64,000 nucleotides of DNA, from NCBI GenBank assembly GCA_022575985.1, contig JAKSXM010000107.1, positions 868,001 through 932,000 of the forward strand, given 5' to 3'. The notes under the pieces were generated by a model. The model did no database searches, had not been told where the DNA came from, and saw only the letters and a list, made by a program, of their open reading frames with translations. Below, one piece after another: positions 45,170 through 56,999 of the stretch. How positions within the stretch are numbered: the first letter of the stretch is position 1; each line of letters starts with the position of its first letter. The DNA is from Anagrus nilaparvatae. Lineage: Eukaryota > Arthropoda > Insecta > Hymenoptera > Mymaridae. A program made the translations under genes and the position numbers.

Positions 45170-45579
45170 GGGTGGCACGTTTTTACTCATCAAACTTTTA
45201 TATGGAAGTTTTTAACAAAAGTACATCAGTGAAAAGAATAAAGGTCGGAATAATTACTTAGACGATGAATCATAATACACTCTCCAATTATTTTTCATTG
45301 GATACCGAGATCAGCTTACAAAGCTTGCTACTGAATAAGTTATTGCTAAGCTAGAACTTTCTTTATAGAGATTTAAGTCAAAATTTGTGTGCTTAAAATA
45401 TATATAGCCAAATCTCAAATCTTAATGTTTTGCTTGAAACTCTAAATGACAAAAAAAAACGCTGCTAAATTATTGGCCTTATATACATACGATATCTGAA
45501 GCAATTACAAAATATTCTTAAATGATCAATTTCATCTAATAAAATATAAAAGCATAAAAAAAATTAAAAATTATCTTTT
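45170..45579. other. Unassigned stretch
   Basis: No gene or repeat recognised. Confidence 0.3.
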
Positions 45580-45960
45580 CTTATATTGCCATTAAACACG
45601 CAAAGCAAAAATTAGGTATTACATTCAAAATAAAAATCAAATTACTATAATAAAAATTAATATTATTTTTGAGAGGAAAAAATATTGAGACAAAAATTTT
45701 CGCTATTTTAAAATTGAAATCAGTGGAATTGATAAATGATAAGAAATTTTGAAAAACTAGAAATGCATGTGTAAATAAAATTAGGTACAGCGTCCAAAAA
45801 GAATTAATAACAATGGTGTTTATTGAATTTTTTGAAGACAAAAATTTTGAGAGAGCAATTTTCAAAAAATTAATTATAGAATCAGAGATATCAAGGAAAA
45901 ACAATATTTCTAAATATTATAACTTTCATAGAAAAAATGAGGTACTGCGTCAAAAAAGAA
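45580..45960. repeat. Relative of the 157-bp array
   Basis: Contains the TAGGTATTACATTCAAAATA, AAAATTTTGAGAGAGCAATT and TAACTTTCATAGAAAAAATG motifs in the order seen at 5520-5830. The 107-codon minus-strand frame is a low-complexity translation and not a gene. Confidence 0.6.
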
Positions 45961-46459
45961 AATAAATAATGGGGAGATAATAACTCAGTGGGGAGATTTT
46001 TGTATTGTGTCTGGCAACCACCAGACCAACTAACAAAGAATTTTGGGGTTAATTTTATGAAAGGGTATTGTTTTATTCACAAGTCAGCAAAAATTAACCC
46101 TAAAATGGGTATACTAACACTTTGAGCTTCCACATTTAGTCCTTACGCATTTTATTGAGTGAGTAACAAGAATATCGGTGGTTTTTTTAATGCAAAATTA
46201 ATTTTTGACTCGTAAATTATTCGAGTTATGTACATTCCTCCATTTTCGAATCGACTTTTTTCAGTGACCAAAAAAACCCATACAGGCAATATCTTGGCAC
46301 TAAAAGTGAAAATATATAAAAAATACCTCTTTTTGGGGGTAGTTTCTGCTAATTTAAGGTTAAAACTCGAATTTCTTTTAAAAAAGACCCCTAAATTCGT
46401 GATCAGCTACCCAAAAAACCTACACTAGATCAAATCTAATGATTCCCAGTAACAATACA

Positions 46460-47330
46460 ACCAAACACGTATTATGACTGGAGCACAACTGCAGCACAGC
46501 TGGCATAGAAACTCTCATATACGAGTTTGTTTAGAAGAATAAATTATTCCCGATTCCTGTAATGGAAATTTAATTCCTGGGGTTTTCTCCGATAATCCTA
46601 ATGGACCTAGAAATGCAGTCCTATTCTCTAAGATAGAAATTCAAGGTTATTACTGTAATAATGTTTATCATAAGTTCGGTAAAACCTAAAAATATAAAGT
46701 CAGCGCACCAAAAACATTACAATTAACTTAATAATAGTTTTGGGAAAAAAGCTCGAAAAAAATGACAAATTTAATTTATTTGGGGGTTTTGAGCTATTAA
46801 TATATGAGGGATCCTATCCCAATTAGGCCCCAAGTTGGATTTAAGGGTCGCAAAAATCAGCCCAAACTATTTATTTCCGAAAATGCAACTAAATAAAAAT
46901 ACTATCAGCAGTGCTTAGATTCCTTGATTTTTGTCAGCCACTTTTGTATTTTTGACCTACTTTCGTCATTGGCTCAAAACATTTTTATTTTGTTACCTTT
47001 TTTTTTTGTGGTGAAAATATTTTTGCTTTTGTTCGTTATGATCTATATAATTCCTTTTCTGTATTCGATCTTATTTAAAAATGAAAATAATTATCGTTCT
47101 TACGGGAAATTTTCCGCAAAAATCCACGTTTTGTGGATTCAAATTTTAATTTTTACTGCGAATGAGCACTACGCTTAGTGTGATAAAAAATTGATCGAAA
47201 AATCATCCACATTTTACAATTGGTTAAAAAACATGAATTTGAAGACTCAGTACAAGAAAATCAAACCAAATTAAATTTTGAATCTCGGAATCTAATTCTG
47301 TGGTAAATTTCCTATATGCAACTAAGACCA
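46460..47330. repeat. Flank of IR paralogue B, duplicated at 17260-18000
   Basis: Partner of 17260-18000. Together with the IR copies it shows a duplicated segment of at least 3 kb. Between 47330 and the IR C-terminus this copy keeps sequence that copy A lost to the Penelope-like element. Confidence 0.75.
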
Positions 47331-47753
47331 AAATATTTTTAACCGCAAAATAAGTATTTGGCAGAAAAATAAGAATATTTTGAGTCAATTTACAACAGTA
47401 GGCCAAAACACAAAAATGACTGCTAACAATCAAGAATTTGACCTAGAAAGCTACAAGTGGCTGAAACTACTTATTTTCATTTGTATTTCGGGAAAAAATA
47501 GTTTGGACCGATTTCTACGATTCTCTAGTCCAACTTGGGATCAGTTAGGGTGGAATGCCTCATATATCTAAAATTAAAATTTTTTTTTGCAAACAAATTA
47601 TTAGGAATAAATAATTTAGAGTCGAAACTAAATATTTACTTTTGCTTTGGGGTAACGTATAACTGCAGTTATTTGAAAGTGTTTTCTAATTAAACTGAGA
47701 AAGGTTTCAGCTCACTATTACTGATTTTAAAAATTCCGATTATTCTTCTCAAA

Positions 47754-49550
47754 TTAGCCATTAAGCTGAATCTGCGTAGTTTTTTTAACAAATAGTAATG
47801 TCGTATATATTGAACTAGAAGAAATTATTATTCCTACGGTCATAACCATACTAAGGACCCAAATCAACGCATCTTCTTCTTCATTCAGCTCATCTAGTTT
47901 TTTACTTTTATCGACTTTGTTAGCGTGATCGTAATCCGATTTCCACTTCACATCCGAACCAGCTTCCATTATTCTCATGTAAATTTCAGCAAATTTATTT
48001 TTAATAGGAGAGTTAGGCGGAAACATAACCGCATAATGAGCTTCCGCTACGGTCAAATCACTGAATAAGTAGCCTAATCCAATGAAGAATTTTTATACAG
48101 TATGTGACTTCTATCTGAATATTTTTCAGCATCATCTTCACCCATCAAAATAATTTGATTGGAAGCAAATCTATAATTATGATAGTTCTCTGTGATTTCC
48201 AGAATGTTTTTTATAAATACCTGTTGACGTAGATCTGAAATGTTCAAGAATAAATGGGTTCTGCAGATGGAACGTTACAGTAAGATTTTTTTTTAAAATG
48301 TCCTCGAAAGTTTCAATTACGGGTACTTCTCTATTCTTGTATTTGAAGCCTGTTAAATCACCTATGAGATCTGAGGCGAAAAATAATCCGATAGTGAACA
48401 AAGTTAAAAACATTATTACTGACTTCAGAGAATGACGTGGTTCCATATCTACGCCAATGCCCAACAAAAAACTATAAATATTGAACGCCGACCATTCACC
48501 TTCTTTAAATTTCAAAATGCGAACAGAAAGTAAAAATGTAAAAGCCACTGTAATAATCGCTAAGAAAGAATATAAAATGCTCTTTGGGAGTTTTAGATTT
48601 TTTAAACGAATACAAGGAAGAAACAATTTAAATTTTATGATTCTTAGTAAGTAAGTATCTAAAAGATTGTAATAAAGGGGTGAATAGTATGTCATATCAA
48701 AATAAGAATCTAATCTGTAATTTATTATGTCGTCTGTGACGTAACCGTTGTCATCAACAGGTACAATTCTGGATTTAATATATAATGCACTTACAAAGCA
48801 TTCATAAAGTTTATAAACGAGTATAAACTGATAATTATTTCCTTTGCGATTATAGTTTAAGGTATAAATTTGGTAACCATCAGGCCAACTATTATTCTGA
48901 ACTCCTACTCGCATTCCGTAATAGCTTAAATTCTGAACTTTATTTGGAAAAATTTGAAGAATTGAATTATTATCAATGTTTCTGCACATTGCGAAGTCTG
49001 AAAAACGATTATTACTGGCGATTGAACATTTTTTGGAATAGCAGTAAAAAATAGTAAAGTCGATAAAATTTAGTGTTTCTGCAGGTTCAAAAAAATTATA
49101 AAGGCTCTCCCATGAAAATTTCGTTCTAGCGTTAAGTATTAGGACAATTTTTGTAGTACTTAAATACAATAGAGATTCCCAAATAAGTTGTAATGATTTC
49201 GTAAGTTTGTAAATACTTTTGACTTGTAATAAATCCTCGGTTAAAACAATAAAATGCTGTGGAGCTGTTAAATTTGAATTGTATTCAACGATTAAATTTC
49301 CTTTCCATTGCATCGGTGATGGTCGATTCTTCAGATCAAAAACTGTAGTTGGAATTTGACTTATCAGCTGCTCATGGATTATTTGATAATTGTGATGGTT
49401 GATTGCACTCACATTCTTAAAATCCGAAAATAAAGTTACGTGACTTGGTCTGACTTCCCTTAAAACTTGGCTTATTATTTGTTTGAAAACAGCAGTAGGA
49501 TGAACTAAATTCAGAAATGCCAGTGGAAAAATGAAATGCAGAATCTTCAT
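47754..49550 (-). pseudogene. Ionotropic receptor-like pseudogene B
   Basis: A 457-codon frame from ATG 49550 covers a hydrophobic leader, a long ligand-binding N-terminal half, membrane segment 1 (residues ~324-346), pore region WSAFNIYSFLLGIGV (~353-367) and membrane segment 2 (~376-400). It then shifts frame: one extra A in a run near 48207-48212 sends it to a stop at 48177. A base lost near 48075 (GATTTAGGC in copy A against GATTAGGC here) shifts it again. Beyond that, 47754-48056 is open and holds the remaining ligand-binding lobe, an acidic linker and the last helix (DALIWVLSMVMTVGIIIS...). The protein would be about 590 residues, a normal IR length. The residues usually contacting glutamate are not obvious, as in divergent chemosensory IRs. 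Two sequencing errors would be the alternative to true frameshifts. Confidence 0.88.
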
Positions 49551-49564
49551 TTTTTAGTGGCCTA

Positions 49565-49624
49565 CATTATAAAAAATTGCAAATACTACGCAGGTAGGTT
49601 AAAAAAAGTAAATAAATAATAAAT
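49565..49624 (-). promoter_or_regulatory. Conserved leader of the IR paralogues
   Basis: The segment upstream of the ATG (on the minus strand ACCTGCGTAGTATTTGCAAT, then TTTTTTATAATGTAGGCC) is kept in copy A at 20810-20869 and then similarity stops. It may contain the promoter, and it marks one edge of the duplication. Confidence 0.5.
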
Positions 49625-49839
49625 TAATTATAAAATAATAAGATAATCAGTTTTTTAAAAATTCAAAGAATCAAAATAATGGTAATTGCAATTTATTTTT
49701 CACTTGCTTATGTATACTAGGTGATTTCCAAATCTTTTGTAAAACTTTATTCAATATTCAATAAACTTTTTAAACGGACAAGATCAGAAAATGGAGGTTA
49801 TTTTACTTTGCGTTTATTTTGTATTATTCCTAATTTGTT

Positions 49840-50110
49840 AATTATAATTTACAAATTCTCTTTTCCCGTCTAAAATTTGTAATTTCTAATATAACAAATT
49901 ATAATTTGTAGTTTTAAGGTTTACAAAGTACACTGGCGTTTACTGATTTGTAACTTATAACTTTACTAATTCAAATTTGTAATTTTAATATTTACAGATT
50001 ATAAACTTACTTACCAGTTTGTAATTTTAAAGTTTACTGATTCTGATTTGTAAATTATTAGGTTTACAGACTGCAATTTGTTAATTTGTTATTTTCGCTG
50101 TATTTTTACA
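49840..50110. repeat. Irregular ~28-30-bp tandem repeat
   Basis: Repeats of TTTACTGATT or TTTACAGATT followed by TTGTAATTTTAAAG-like sequence occur about eight times with drift. Confidence 0.65.
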
Positions 50111-50830
50111 AATTAGAACTTAGAGAGATAATATACCTACAAAATTCAAAGTTTAAAATAATTTAAAATACTTTATTGGGATAATAAAAAAAAGTATTTA
50201 AAAACATTTTAAAAAAAATAATTAATTAATCTATGACTATACATAAATTAAATAGTTAGGAAGTAATAAAAGATTTAAAAAAATTTAATTTATCAACTCA
50301 ATAATTTATTATTAATAAGCTAAATTTAACAAAATAACACTATAATTATTAAAAAAAATACATAAAATTTTATAAAGTTTTTGTGATAGGTATTCTATCT
50401 TTTTTAAGCTAAATTATCAGCCTGTATAATTAAACCATTATTTTAATGAGTCAACAATTATCCTTTTTATTTTGTTGCTTATTATCATATTATAAGGAAT
50501 AAATTTCAGTTAATTTTAACGTAGTTTCAAAAACTTGAAGAATAGCATTTCTATTTAAACATTAATCATACATTATAATAAATGTAATAAAAGAAATTAA
50601 AAGCTATGCTACTTGAATATTATACTTAAATCTATTTATAACAAATTTTTAGAACAAAAAACCGGAGTTATCCATTTAGGATTAAATATATATTAAACAA
50701 AAAACAATAATTATTAATATTTTAAATTTTAAAATGAGAATAGAACATGAAATAATTTTTTTAATTAATTACCAAAATTGTTTAGTTTTTTTTTTATAAT
50801 ATTTATAACCATTTCTAAGTTATCAATTTT
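50110..50830. other. Unassigned AT-rich stretch
   Basis: No gene or repeat was recognised. Confidence 0.3.
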
Positions 50831-50833
50831 AAC

Positions 50834-50936
50834 TCATTTATTTTTATCTTTATGATTACTATTTTTACAAACTTGAATTATTTTATTATTAATTTTTTTA
50901 TATGATGAACCTTCTAATTGATTATGATTATTACAT
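50834..50936 (-). pseudogene. Possible severed 3' tail of the zinc-finger gene
   Basis: After the MITE a minus-strand frame continues for about 34 codons (CNNHNQLEGSSYKK..., ending KDKNK), with a Lys/Asn composition like the zinc-finger protein. Simple removal of the MITE with a TA duplication does not restore one reading frame into it (it gives an early stop), so it may instead be untranslated sequence. Confidence 0.3.
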
Positions 50937-51098
50937 AGTATATTAAGTATCAAGGGCGTAAAAGTTTCGGCACTAGCACGAGTGCTTGGCGAAGCCGGGC
51001 ACGAGTCATATGTGTTCACGCTAAAAAATAATTTTTTTCAATATTTTTCAATAGAACACTAGTGCCGAAACTTTTACGCCCTTGATACTTAATATACT
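50937..51098. mobile_element. 162-bp MITE with perfect 40-bp inverted ends
   Basis: The ends begin AGTATATTAAGTATCAAGGG and continue GCGTAAAAGTTTCGGCACTA; they are exact inverted copies (50937-50976 and 51059-51098). The centre contains GCACGAGTGCTTGG, GAAGCCGGGCACGAGTCATA and TGTGTTCACG, which match a segment in both copies of the 11.6-kb repeat (12940-13027, 40075-40120 with 43411-43450). It overlaps the 3' end of the zinc-finger frame and provides its last 13 or so codons and stop. Confidence 0.92.
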
Positions 51099-52511
51099 AT
51101 TTTTGTCTTCAATTTTCAGATTATTAAATAAATCTTTTGCAAATTCAATATCTTGTATGAAAACAGAATCATAATAATCACTCTCTGAATTTTCAAAATC
51201 ATTTACATTAAATTCTATAATTTTTTTAGTTGGATTCTCATCGGAATGAATTTTTAAATGAGCAATTATTTCTGACTTCTTAAGAAATATTTCATTACAA
51301 TAATCACATTTATAGACTAATTTTACAATAATAGGACATTTTTTATCTTGTAAATTAATATCATTATTTATTTCTTCAGAAGTATCATTTTTTAGCTTGT
51401 ATGATAAACTATTTTCATTCATATCCGCCCTATTAATTTCGAAGGTTTTTTTATTGAGCATATCGTCACACCTTACCATTTCAATACAACATTCTTTTAA
51501 TTTTTTAACATTTTGTTTTAGATTATCTTTGCATTGAATTTCCCATTCTTCTAGATTTGAACGAATTTCCTCAGGTTGTTGGAGACTACTCACATCTTCA
51601 AAAGCTGTATCATTTTTCGTATTATTATCTTTGTATTGATTTTGCTTAGGAATTTCCAATTCTATTAGATTTGAGTAACTTTCATGATTGACATGCTCTA
51701 AAGCTGTATCATTAAAAATAAAATTATCAAATATTTTATTATTGCATTGAAAAGATCTTATAACAGAATGAATTTTTTCATGACGTTGAAGACTAGTTTT
51801 ATGTTGAAATATTTTATTGCACAAATTACATTTGTGAGGAATTTCATGAACATGCATATGATTTAATAAATTTAACTTTTTTGTAAAAGTTTTTTGACAT
51901 TGATCACTTATGCGTGGTTTTACAGCAACATAAAGTCTTTTATAATGACAAGTTAAAAGCTTAAAAGATTGATCATTAAAATTGCATTTAAAAACTTTTT
52001 TTATTGTATGAGTTTTAATATGCTCTATTAGACAATTCTTTTGTATGTATCTTATTTTGCAGTAGTTACATTCAAATCGTTTTCTACCAGAATGAAGGTT
52101 TTCGTGAACTCGAAGATGACTTAACTGTTTAAAAGTTTTAACACAGTGGAGACATTTGTATGGCCTGTATCCTGAATGAACATTATAATGTCTTAGTAAA
52201 TCTGATTTCTGTGCAAAATTTTTTTTGCAAATCTGGCATTCAAAACCTTGCACTTTTATCTTAGTTTTTGTATTAGAAACATGAGTTATTTTATGATTGC
52301 TAAGACAACTTAAATATTTATATGTTTTAAAACACTGCAAACATTTGTAAGGATTTTCACCTGTGTGAAAATTAATATGATTTTTAAGACATTTTGAATT
52401 CTTAAAATTTTTTGAACATTTATCACAATTATATAATATTTTTTTTGCATTCTTATTGCTTTCTATATATTTTTTATCATTTGTTTTACACTCTTTGTTA
52501 ATCTGATACAT
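51048..52511 (-). CDS. C2H2 zinc-finger protein
   Basis: 487 codons from ATG 52511. Classical fingers begin near residues 29, 57, 90, 118, 146 and 231, with the expected Cys-X2-Cys...His-X3-His spacing and TGENPYKC/SGYRPYKC-type linkers. Two degenerate finger positions lie near 175-228 (the second keeps one Cys and both His). A lone finger sits near residue 400 after an acidic, Asn/Lys-rich spacer. Such proteins bind DNA in the nucleus, usually as transcription factors. A TTTCTTTTTACAG acceptor-like site about 50 bp upstream suggests a further 5' non-coding exon. Low-complexity Lys/Asn content follows the local base bias. The C-terminal end (...KGVKVSALVFY) is translated from the MITE. The 35 codons beyond the MITE (50834-50936) could be a severed tail. 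Whether it is still expressed cannot be seen. Confidence 0.82.
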   Translation of the reverse strand: MYQINKECKTNDKKYIESNKNAKKILYNCDKCSKNFKNSKCLKNHINFHTGENPYKCLQCFKTYKYLSCLSNHKITHVSNTKTKIKVQGFECQICKKNFAQKSDLLRHYNVHSGYRPYKCLHCVKTFKQLSHLRVHENLHSGRKRFECNYCKIRYIQKNCLIEHIKTHTIKKVFKCNFNDQSFKLLTCHYKRLYVAVKPRISDQCQKTFTKKLNLLNHMHVHEIPHKCNLCNKIFQHKTSLQRHEKIHSVIRSFQCNNKIFDNFIFNDTALEHVNHESYSNLIELEIPKQNQYKDNNTKNDTAFEDVSSLQQPEEIRSNLEEWEIQCKDNLKQNVKKLKECCIEMVRCDDMLNKKTFEINRADMNENSLSYKLKNDTSEEINNDINLQDKKCPIIVKLVYKCDYCNEIFLKKSEIIAHLKIHSDENPTKKIIEFNVNDFENSESDYYDSVFIQDIEFAKDLFNNLKIEDKNSILSIKGVKVSALVFY

Positions 52512-52569
52512 TTTCCCACTTGCTCTTTGTTTGCCAATATTTTTTTTTTTTTTGAGTCTTATCTGTAAA

Positions 52570-54300
52570 AAGAAAGTAACAAAACAATATTATAAAAGTG
52601 TTAATTAAATTATTATACATCATAACTTTTTTAATTTAAAACAAAAATAAATAAATATTTTTATGCAAATTCTTTTTTCTTTTTTTTATACAGCATCACA
52701 GAGATATTCAAAATTACTTAAAAAAGAGGGTCTATAGTAAAATTTCCCGAGGAATCCAAAAATGGAGTCAGAATTTTCATTAGATTACAGGAAAAGCCGG
52801 AAAATGGAAAATTCCGGAAAATTGAAAGTTTGAATTTGGATGAGTCAAAAAAGGGCTTTAAAGGCAAATAAGCAAAGAAATTTTTTATGAAATTTGTAGT
52901 ACATATTTTCCTGAAAGTTTCAGACATTTTAAAGCACTTAGAAAAAAATGCTAGGTGGCGAAAAATGTCAAAGAAACACATTTTTCAAAAACAGCCGCCA
53001 CTAAAATCCAAATATCTCCGGTTTAAATCCACCGATTTTAAATTTTAGAGTTGCATTTGAAAGGTCTTGAGTAGACAAAAAAAATGCAACTAATTAGAAG
53101 TATTTCAGAGTTGATCTTAAGCCACGGTATTATTTTAAAAATCAGCTTTTTTAATAAAATTCATTTTACGTTTATCAATGCCAAAAAAATTGACGCCTTG
53201 AAATCAGCTAAAATTTTTTTCACATAATGTAGACCGGTTCAAATGCGACCAATAAGATGAAATTTGAAGTAAATTCAAAGGAATGGCGTAATTTTGAAAA
53301 TTGGAATATATGTAATATATTAACGTAATTATATAAACATATTTCGGCCCCATGAGGTGCTAGAGGGCTAAAAATTTGGCTGAGGGTTTTTTTTATTACC
53401 CCAAACTATACCCTAAAATTTGAGCTCAATCGGTGACATGAGTGCGCCCTAATCTGTACGAAAAGTACTGGAACCACCCATATACTTTAATTATATATTT
53501 TAATCAAAAAATGAAAATCCTCATTTTTAAATTTAAGGTCTCTATAACTGCCCAAATATTTTAAAAAAGTACTTTTTAAATTAATTAAGAAAATTATTAT
53601 TTATGAAACTGATTTTATGCATAAAATTAATAATTAAATTAAGTACCTTTATTGTTGCAAAAGCAACTTTTAAATATTTATTATTTAGTTGAATTTGAGG
53701 TCATAGGATTTTGGATGCGGTACTCAACGCTTATAAATTGATTCACTTTAATAACTAAAATAAAGAAAATTAATTTTAAATAAATTAATAAAATTTATAA
53801 AATATTGTTATTCATACTTGATTATATAATTTTATTTATACCAAGAATCAGCAGTATAAAAACAACATATAGGACTTGACCATCGAGATGATTTTACGCG
53901 ATTAAGTCAAAATAAAGTCTGTTTAACACAGTGTCCTTCTTAATTATATAGGACTGCGCACACTCGAAACGAGAGAAAAGATTTTGTTGGGAATCGCAGA
54001 AGACTCACTGTAAGATATCGGCAGTAATTCCAGTAATGTATCTTATCGTTGACACATTTCGTGTTGAGTAAAAAAAAAAGATAAAATAAAATTATTATAA
54101 TCAAACATTATACTCGCTAGAGCGATGTTAATCCATTAACGCCTAATCGACACATTCAAGCCATTTGAATTTTTTTAAATGAAAAAATCTATATTTTGAG
54201 CTAAAAATATTACCTAGTAGGTAATCGGGACTGCTCTTTTTATTTCTGAAGTCCGTTTTAACGTGCAACCCCTAGAAAATATTATATCATCCCCTAAAAG
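52570..54300. other. Unassigned stretch with dispersed-repeat fragments
   Basis: The GGAAAAGCCGGAAAATGGAA motif near 52793 and the TACAGCATCACAGAGATATT motif near 52689 match 21970 and 22117. Sequence from 53340 to 53480 is slightly richer in G+C but has no domain. The 87-codon minus-strand frame at 52718 is not supported. Confidence 0.35.
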
Positions 54301-54960
54301 TGGGGTAATTTTGGTTCCTCAAAGAGGAACCATTGTGATAGGTCACATTTCGATTTTTGATTTTTTGGCATATAAGCACGTTTTGAGACCCCAGGAAGCT
54401 AAAAAACCGGTTTTTAAAAAAAGTATGTGTGTGTGTGTTTGTGTGTGTGTGTGTAAGACCCAATTTTTTTAAAAATTTTTTCTCAAAATTAAAAAAACAA
54501 AAAATTTAAAAAACCTGCAATATTTTTTTTTAATTTGGATGTAATACCTCATTTATTTCCACGAAAGTACTTATATTTGAAAGTATAGACAATAGCTTTT
54601 ACTCGATATCTCGAATCTGATAACTAATTTTATTAAAAATTTTTTTCGTAAATTTTTTTTCACTAAAAAATACAAAAAACACCAAATTTTTTTTTCTTTT
54701 TGGATGTAGTACCTACTTTATTTCTATGAGAGTACTAGTTTTAGACAGTTCGTTTATAGTAATTTTTTGGATTTGATACCGAATTTTTCCAAAATTTATT
54801 TCTCAAAATTGAAAAAGCTTTTTTAAACTACAATATTTTTTTTTTTTTGTGTAATACTTTATTTAATTCCATGAAAGTACTATCTTGAATAATTATTATC
54901 CAATGAATTACGTTAGATTTTATTTGAAAAAAATAGATTTAGTTAAATTCAATACATAAA
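54300..54960 (-). repeat. Inverted copy of the hairpin/microsatellite/157-bp repeat region
   Basis: Read on the minus strand it has the CA-rich microsatellite (54420-54460), the AAAACCGGTTTTTTAGCTTC motif, GTCTCAAAACGTGCTTATAT and the GGTTCCTCTTTGAGGAACC hairpin, in the order seen at 5940-6000 and 7520-7597. It is followed on the plus strand by inverted units of the ~157-bp repeat. Confidence 0.8.
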
Positions 54961-56560
54961 TTTTCTTTTAACTTTTAAAAGTTAATAGAAATGAGTATAA
55001 TTGCATGGTTGTAATCGGTGATATCTGTGGCATGTTGAAGTATTAAGCTCATTGTTTGAGGAACCTTAGTGCCAGCTAGTTGGCAGGGTATTTTATAATT
55101 TTTAGACGTTATGTAAATTAATATAATGGGCACAAAAATTATTTCATGGTATTAAAAACTTAATATAGGACTATCAGGAACATAAAAAAAATGAATTTAC
55201 GCCAATTTTTTATCTTCAACCCCTTGAATGGGGTAAGGGGTGGATTTGTAGCATAAAAGAAAAAATGAATATTTTGGGCTAAAATTGTCATCCAGTAGGT
55301 ATTTTTGCCCACTATTTTCATTTCTGAAGTCGGTTTTTACATACGTCCCCTAGAAAATAAGATATAATCCCCTAAATATAAGGTATATACTTTAAGTTTC
55401 TGTCACTCACACTATCAATTAATTTTCAAAAATTTTTATTTGGGGATTAACTGCTATATCATAAGGTTAAACTTTTTCCACATAGAAAAAATTTAAACTT
55501 ATTTTTACTAATTATTACAAGGGTGATAAGGTGTGTCACTCGATTTTACAAAATGTGTACGTAAATTTATATTAAATTTGACTTCTCTTCATAAAAACAT
55601 TTTTAAAACATTTTAATCGCATATATGACAATTTAAATATATAAAAAATAAATTCTTACACCAAGAGCACTTTAAGAGGACGTTAAATAGGAAAAAAAAA
55701 TCAGTTCAAGTTCAAAATTCACGAAGGGACAAAAAAAAAGCCTTTACCGTACCCCCATGGATCTCCGATTAAGAAGCATTGTAATTAAAATATTAAAAAC
55801 TTAGCAAGTTTCAATCATAAAAATACTTTACTTTGCAAACGGAAAAGTTTTTTTGTTAATTTGTCTACGAATTATTTTGATTTTTCTATAAAAAAGCCTT
55901 TACCGTTCCTCTTTTTTTTTTTAAATTATTAAATAATTTTAAAATTTACTTCCAAAACTCGTTTTTTTAGTAAGAATTATTCAAAAATATATGTTATTGT
56001 TCTCTAAAATACATAAAACCTAGGGAAATTCATATATTAAGGTCCATTTGGTCAATAAATTCAAAAAATATTCTATAAATTAAGGTCGTATGTATCAATT
56101 TTGGTTTTTAATGGTTTTAAGCTGTTTTTACCTTATAATTATCAAAAAACGTAATCAATTGATGTAAAAGGTTCGTTATGGTGATTTTTATGCAATACTG
56201 AATAACTATTGGTGAAAAAAGTCTAAAAAATCCTTGTTTGGACTTTAAAAAAGGAATTTTTTATTTTTAGTTTTTGTAAGCTATTTTTTCAAAAAAAATG
56301 AATACGAGCCATATATTACAGCCGTTATTTATTAATAATAATAAAATTTATGATTCAAAAATTTTGTTAATGCCTATATTTGGAATATTATTAACATGGA
56401 ATAATTTTTTTATTTTGTCAAAACTCGATAAAAAATTTCAAAAAAAAATATACTATTTTTCTTGATTTTAACAAAAAAAAAAAACAGATCCAAAATTCAA
56501 TAATTAAAAAAAAGAACTTAATTATTTTTTCTTTTTTTATTAATAAAAAATTATAGGTAC
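54960..56560. other. Unassigned AT-rich stretch
   Basis: No gene. Two inverted partners of the AACGGTAAAGGCTTTTTT motif of 33508 lie near 55738 and 55892 (AAAAAGCCTTTACCGT), which points to a dispersed repeat not further resolved. Confidence 0.35.
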
Positions 56561-56562
56561 CT

Positions 56563-56999
56563 GTAGGCAGGCAGCCCATAAGAATGGGGTGATCTTGACG
56601 GTATATGAGGAAGTTTTCGGGCCAAAATAGTGTCAAGTTCACCCTTTCGGACATTTTTGCATAGGCCATATTTAAAATATACGTTTATTATGGTAAGAAG
56701 AAAACGTGAATAAAATTTAGCCTGGTTTCATTTGGGTCACCTACTTGACTTAAATTTCAATGTTCTGTATCCCCCCTCAGAACAATGGGGCACAGGCTAA
56801 ACTTTGGGTCAGAAAGCTTTGTAGAATAAAGTTTTGTAGAATAAAGAGGGTCACCCAGGAGACTTTCCGAAACAAACAGGTTTTCCGTTCGTACTAACGA
56901 GCCTTGGCCAAAAGTCTAGAATTTCGTTATCTCGACGGAAAATAATGCATTTGAACCCGTCCGAGTGGTTTCAAAAGTCACTATGGGCTGCCTGCCTAC
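56563..56999. mobile_element. 437-bp MITE with perfect 18-bp inverted ends
   Basis: GTAGGCAGGCAGCCCATA at the left and TATGGGCTGCCTGCCTAC at the right are exact inverted repeats. The interior has higher G+C than the surroundings and no transposase. The target duplication is not certain. Confidence 0.82.

Noticed and set aside
45581..45904. 107-codon Phe/Asn/Ile-rich minus-strand frame as a membrane protein
   Set aside because: The DNA is a diverged copy of the ~157-bp tandem repeat; hydrophobicity comes from A/T-run codons.
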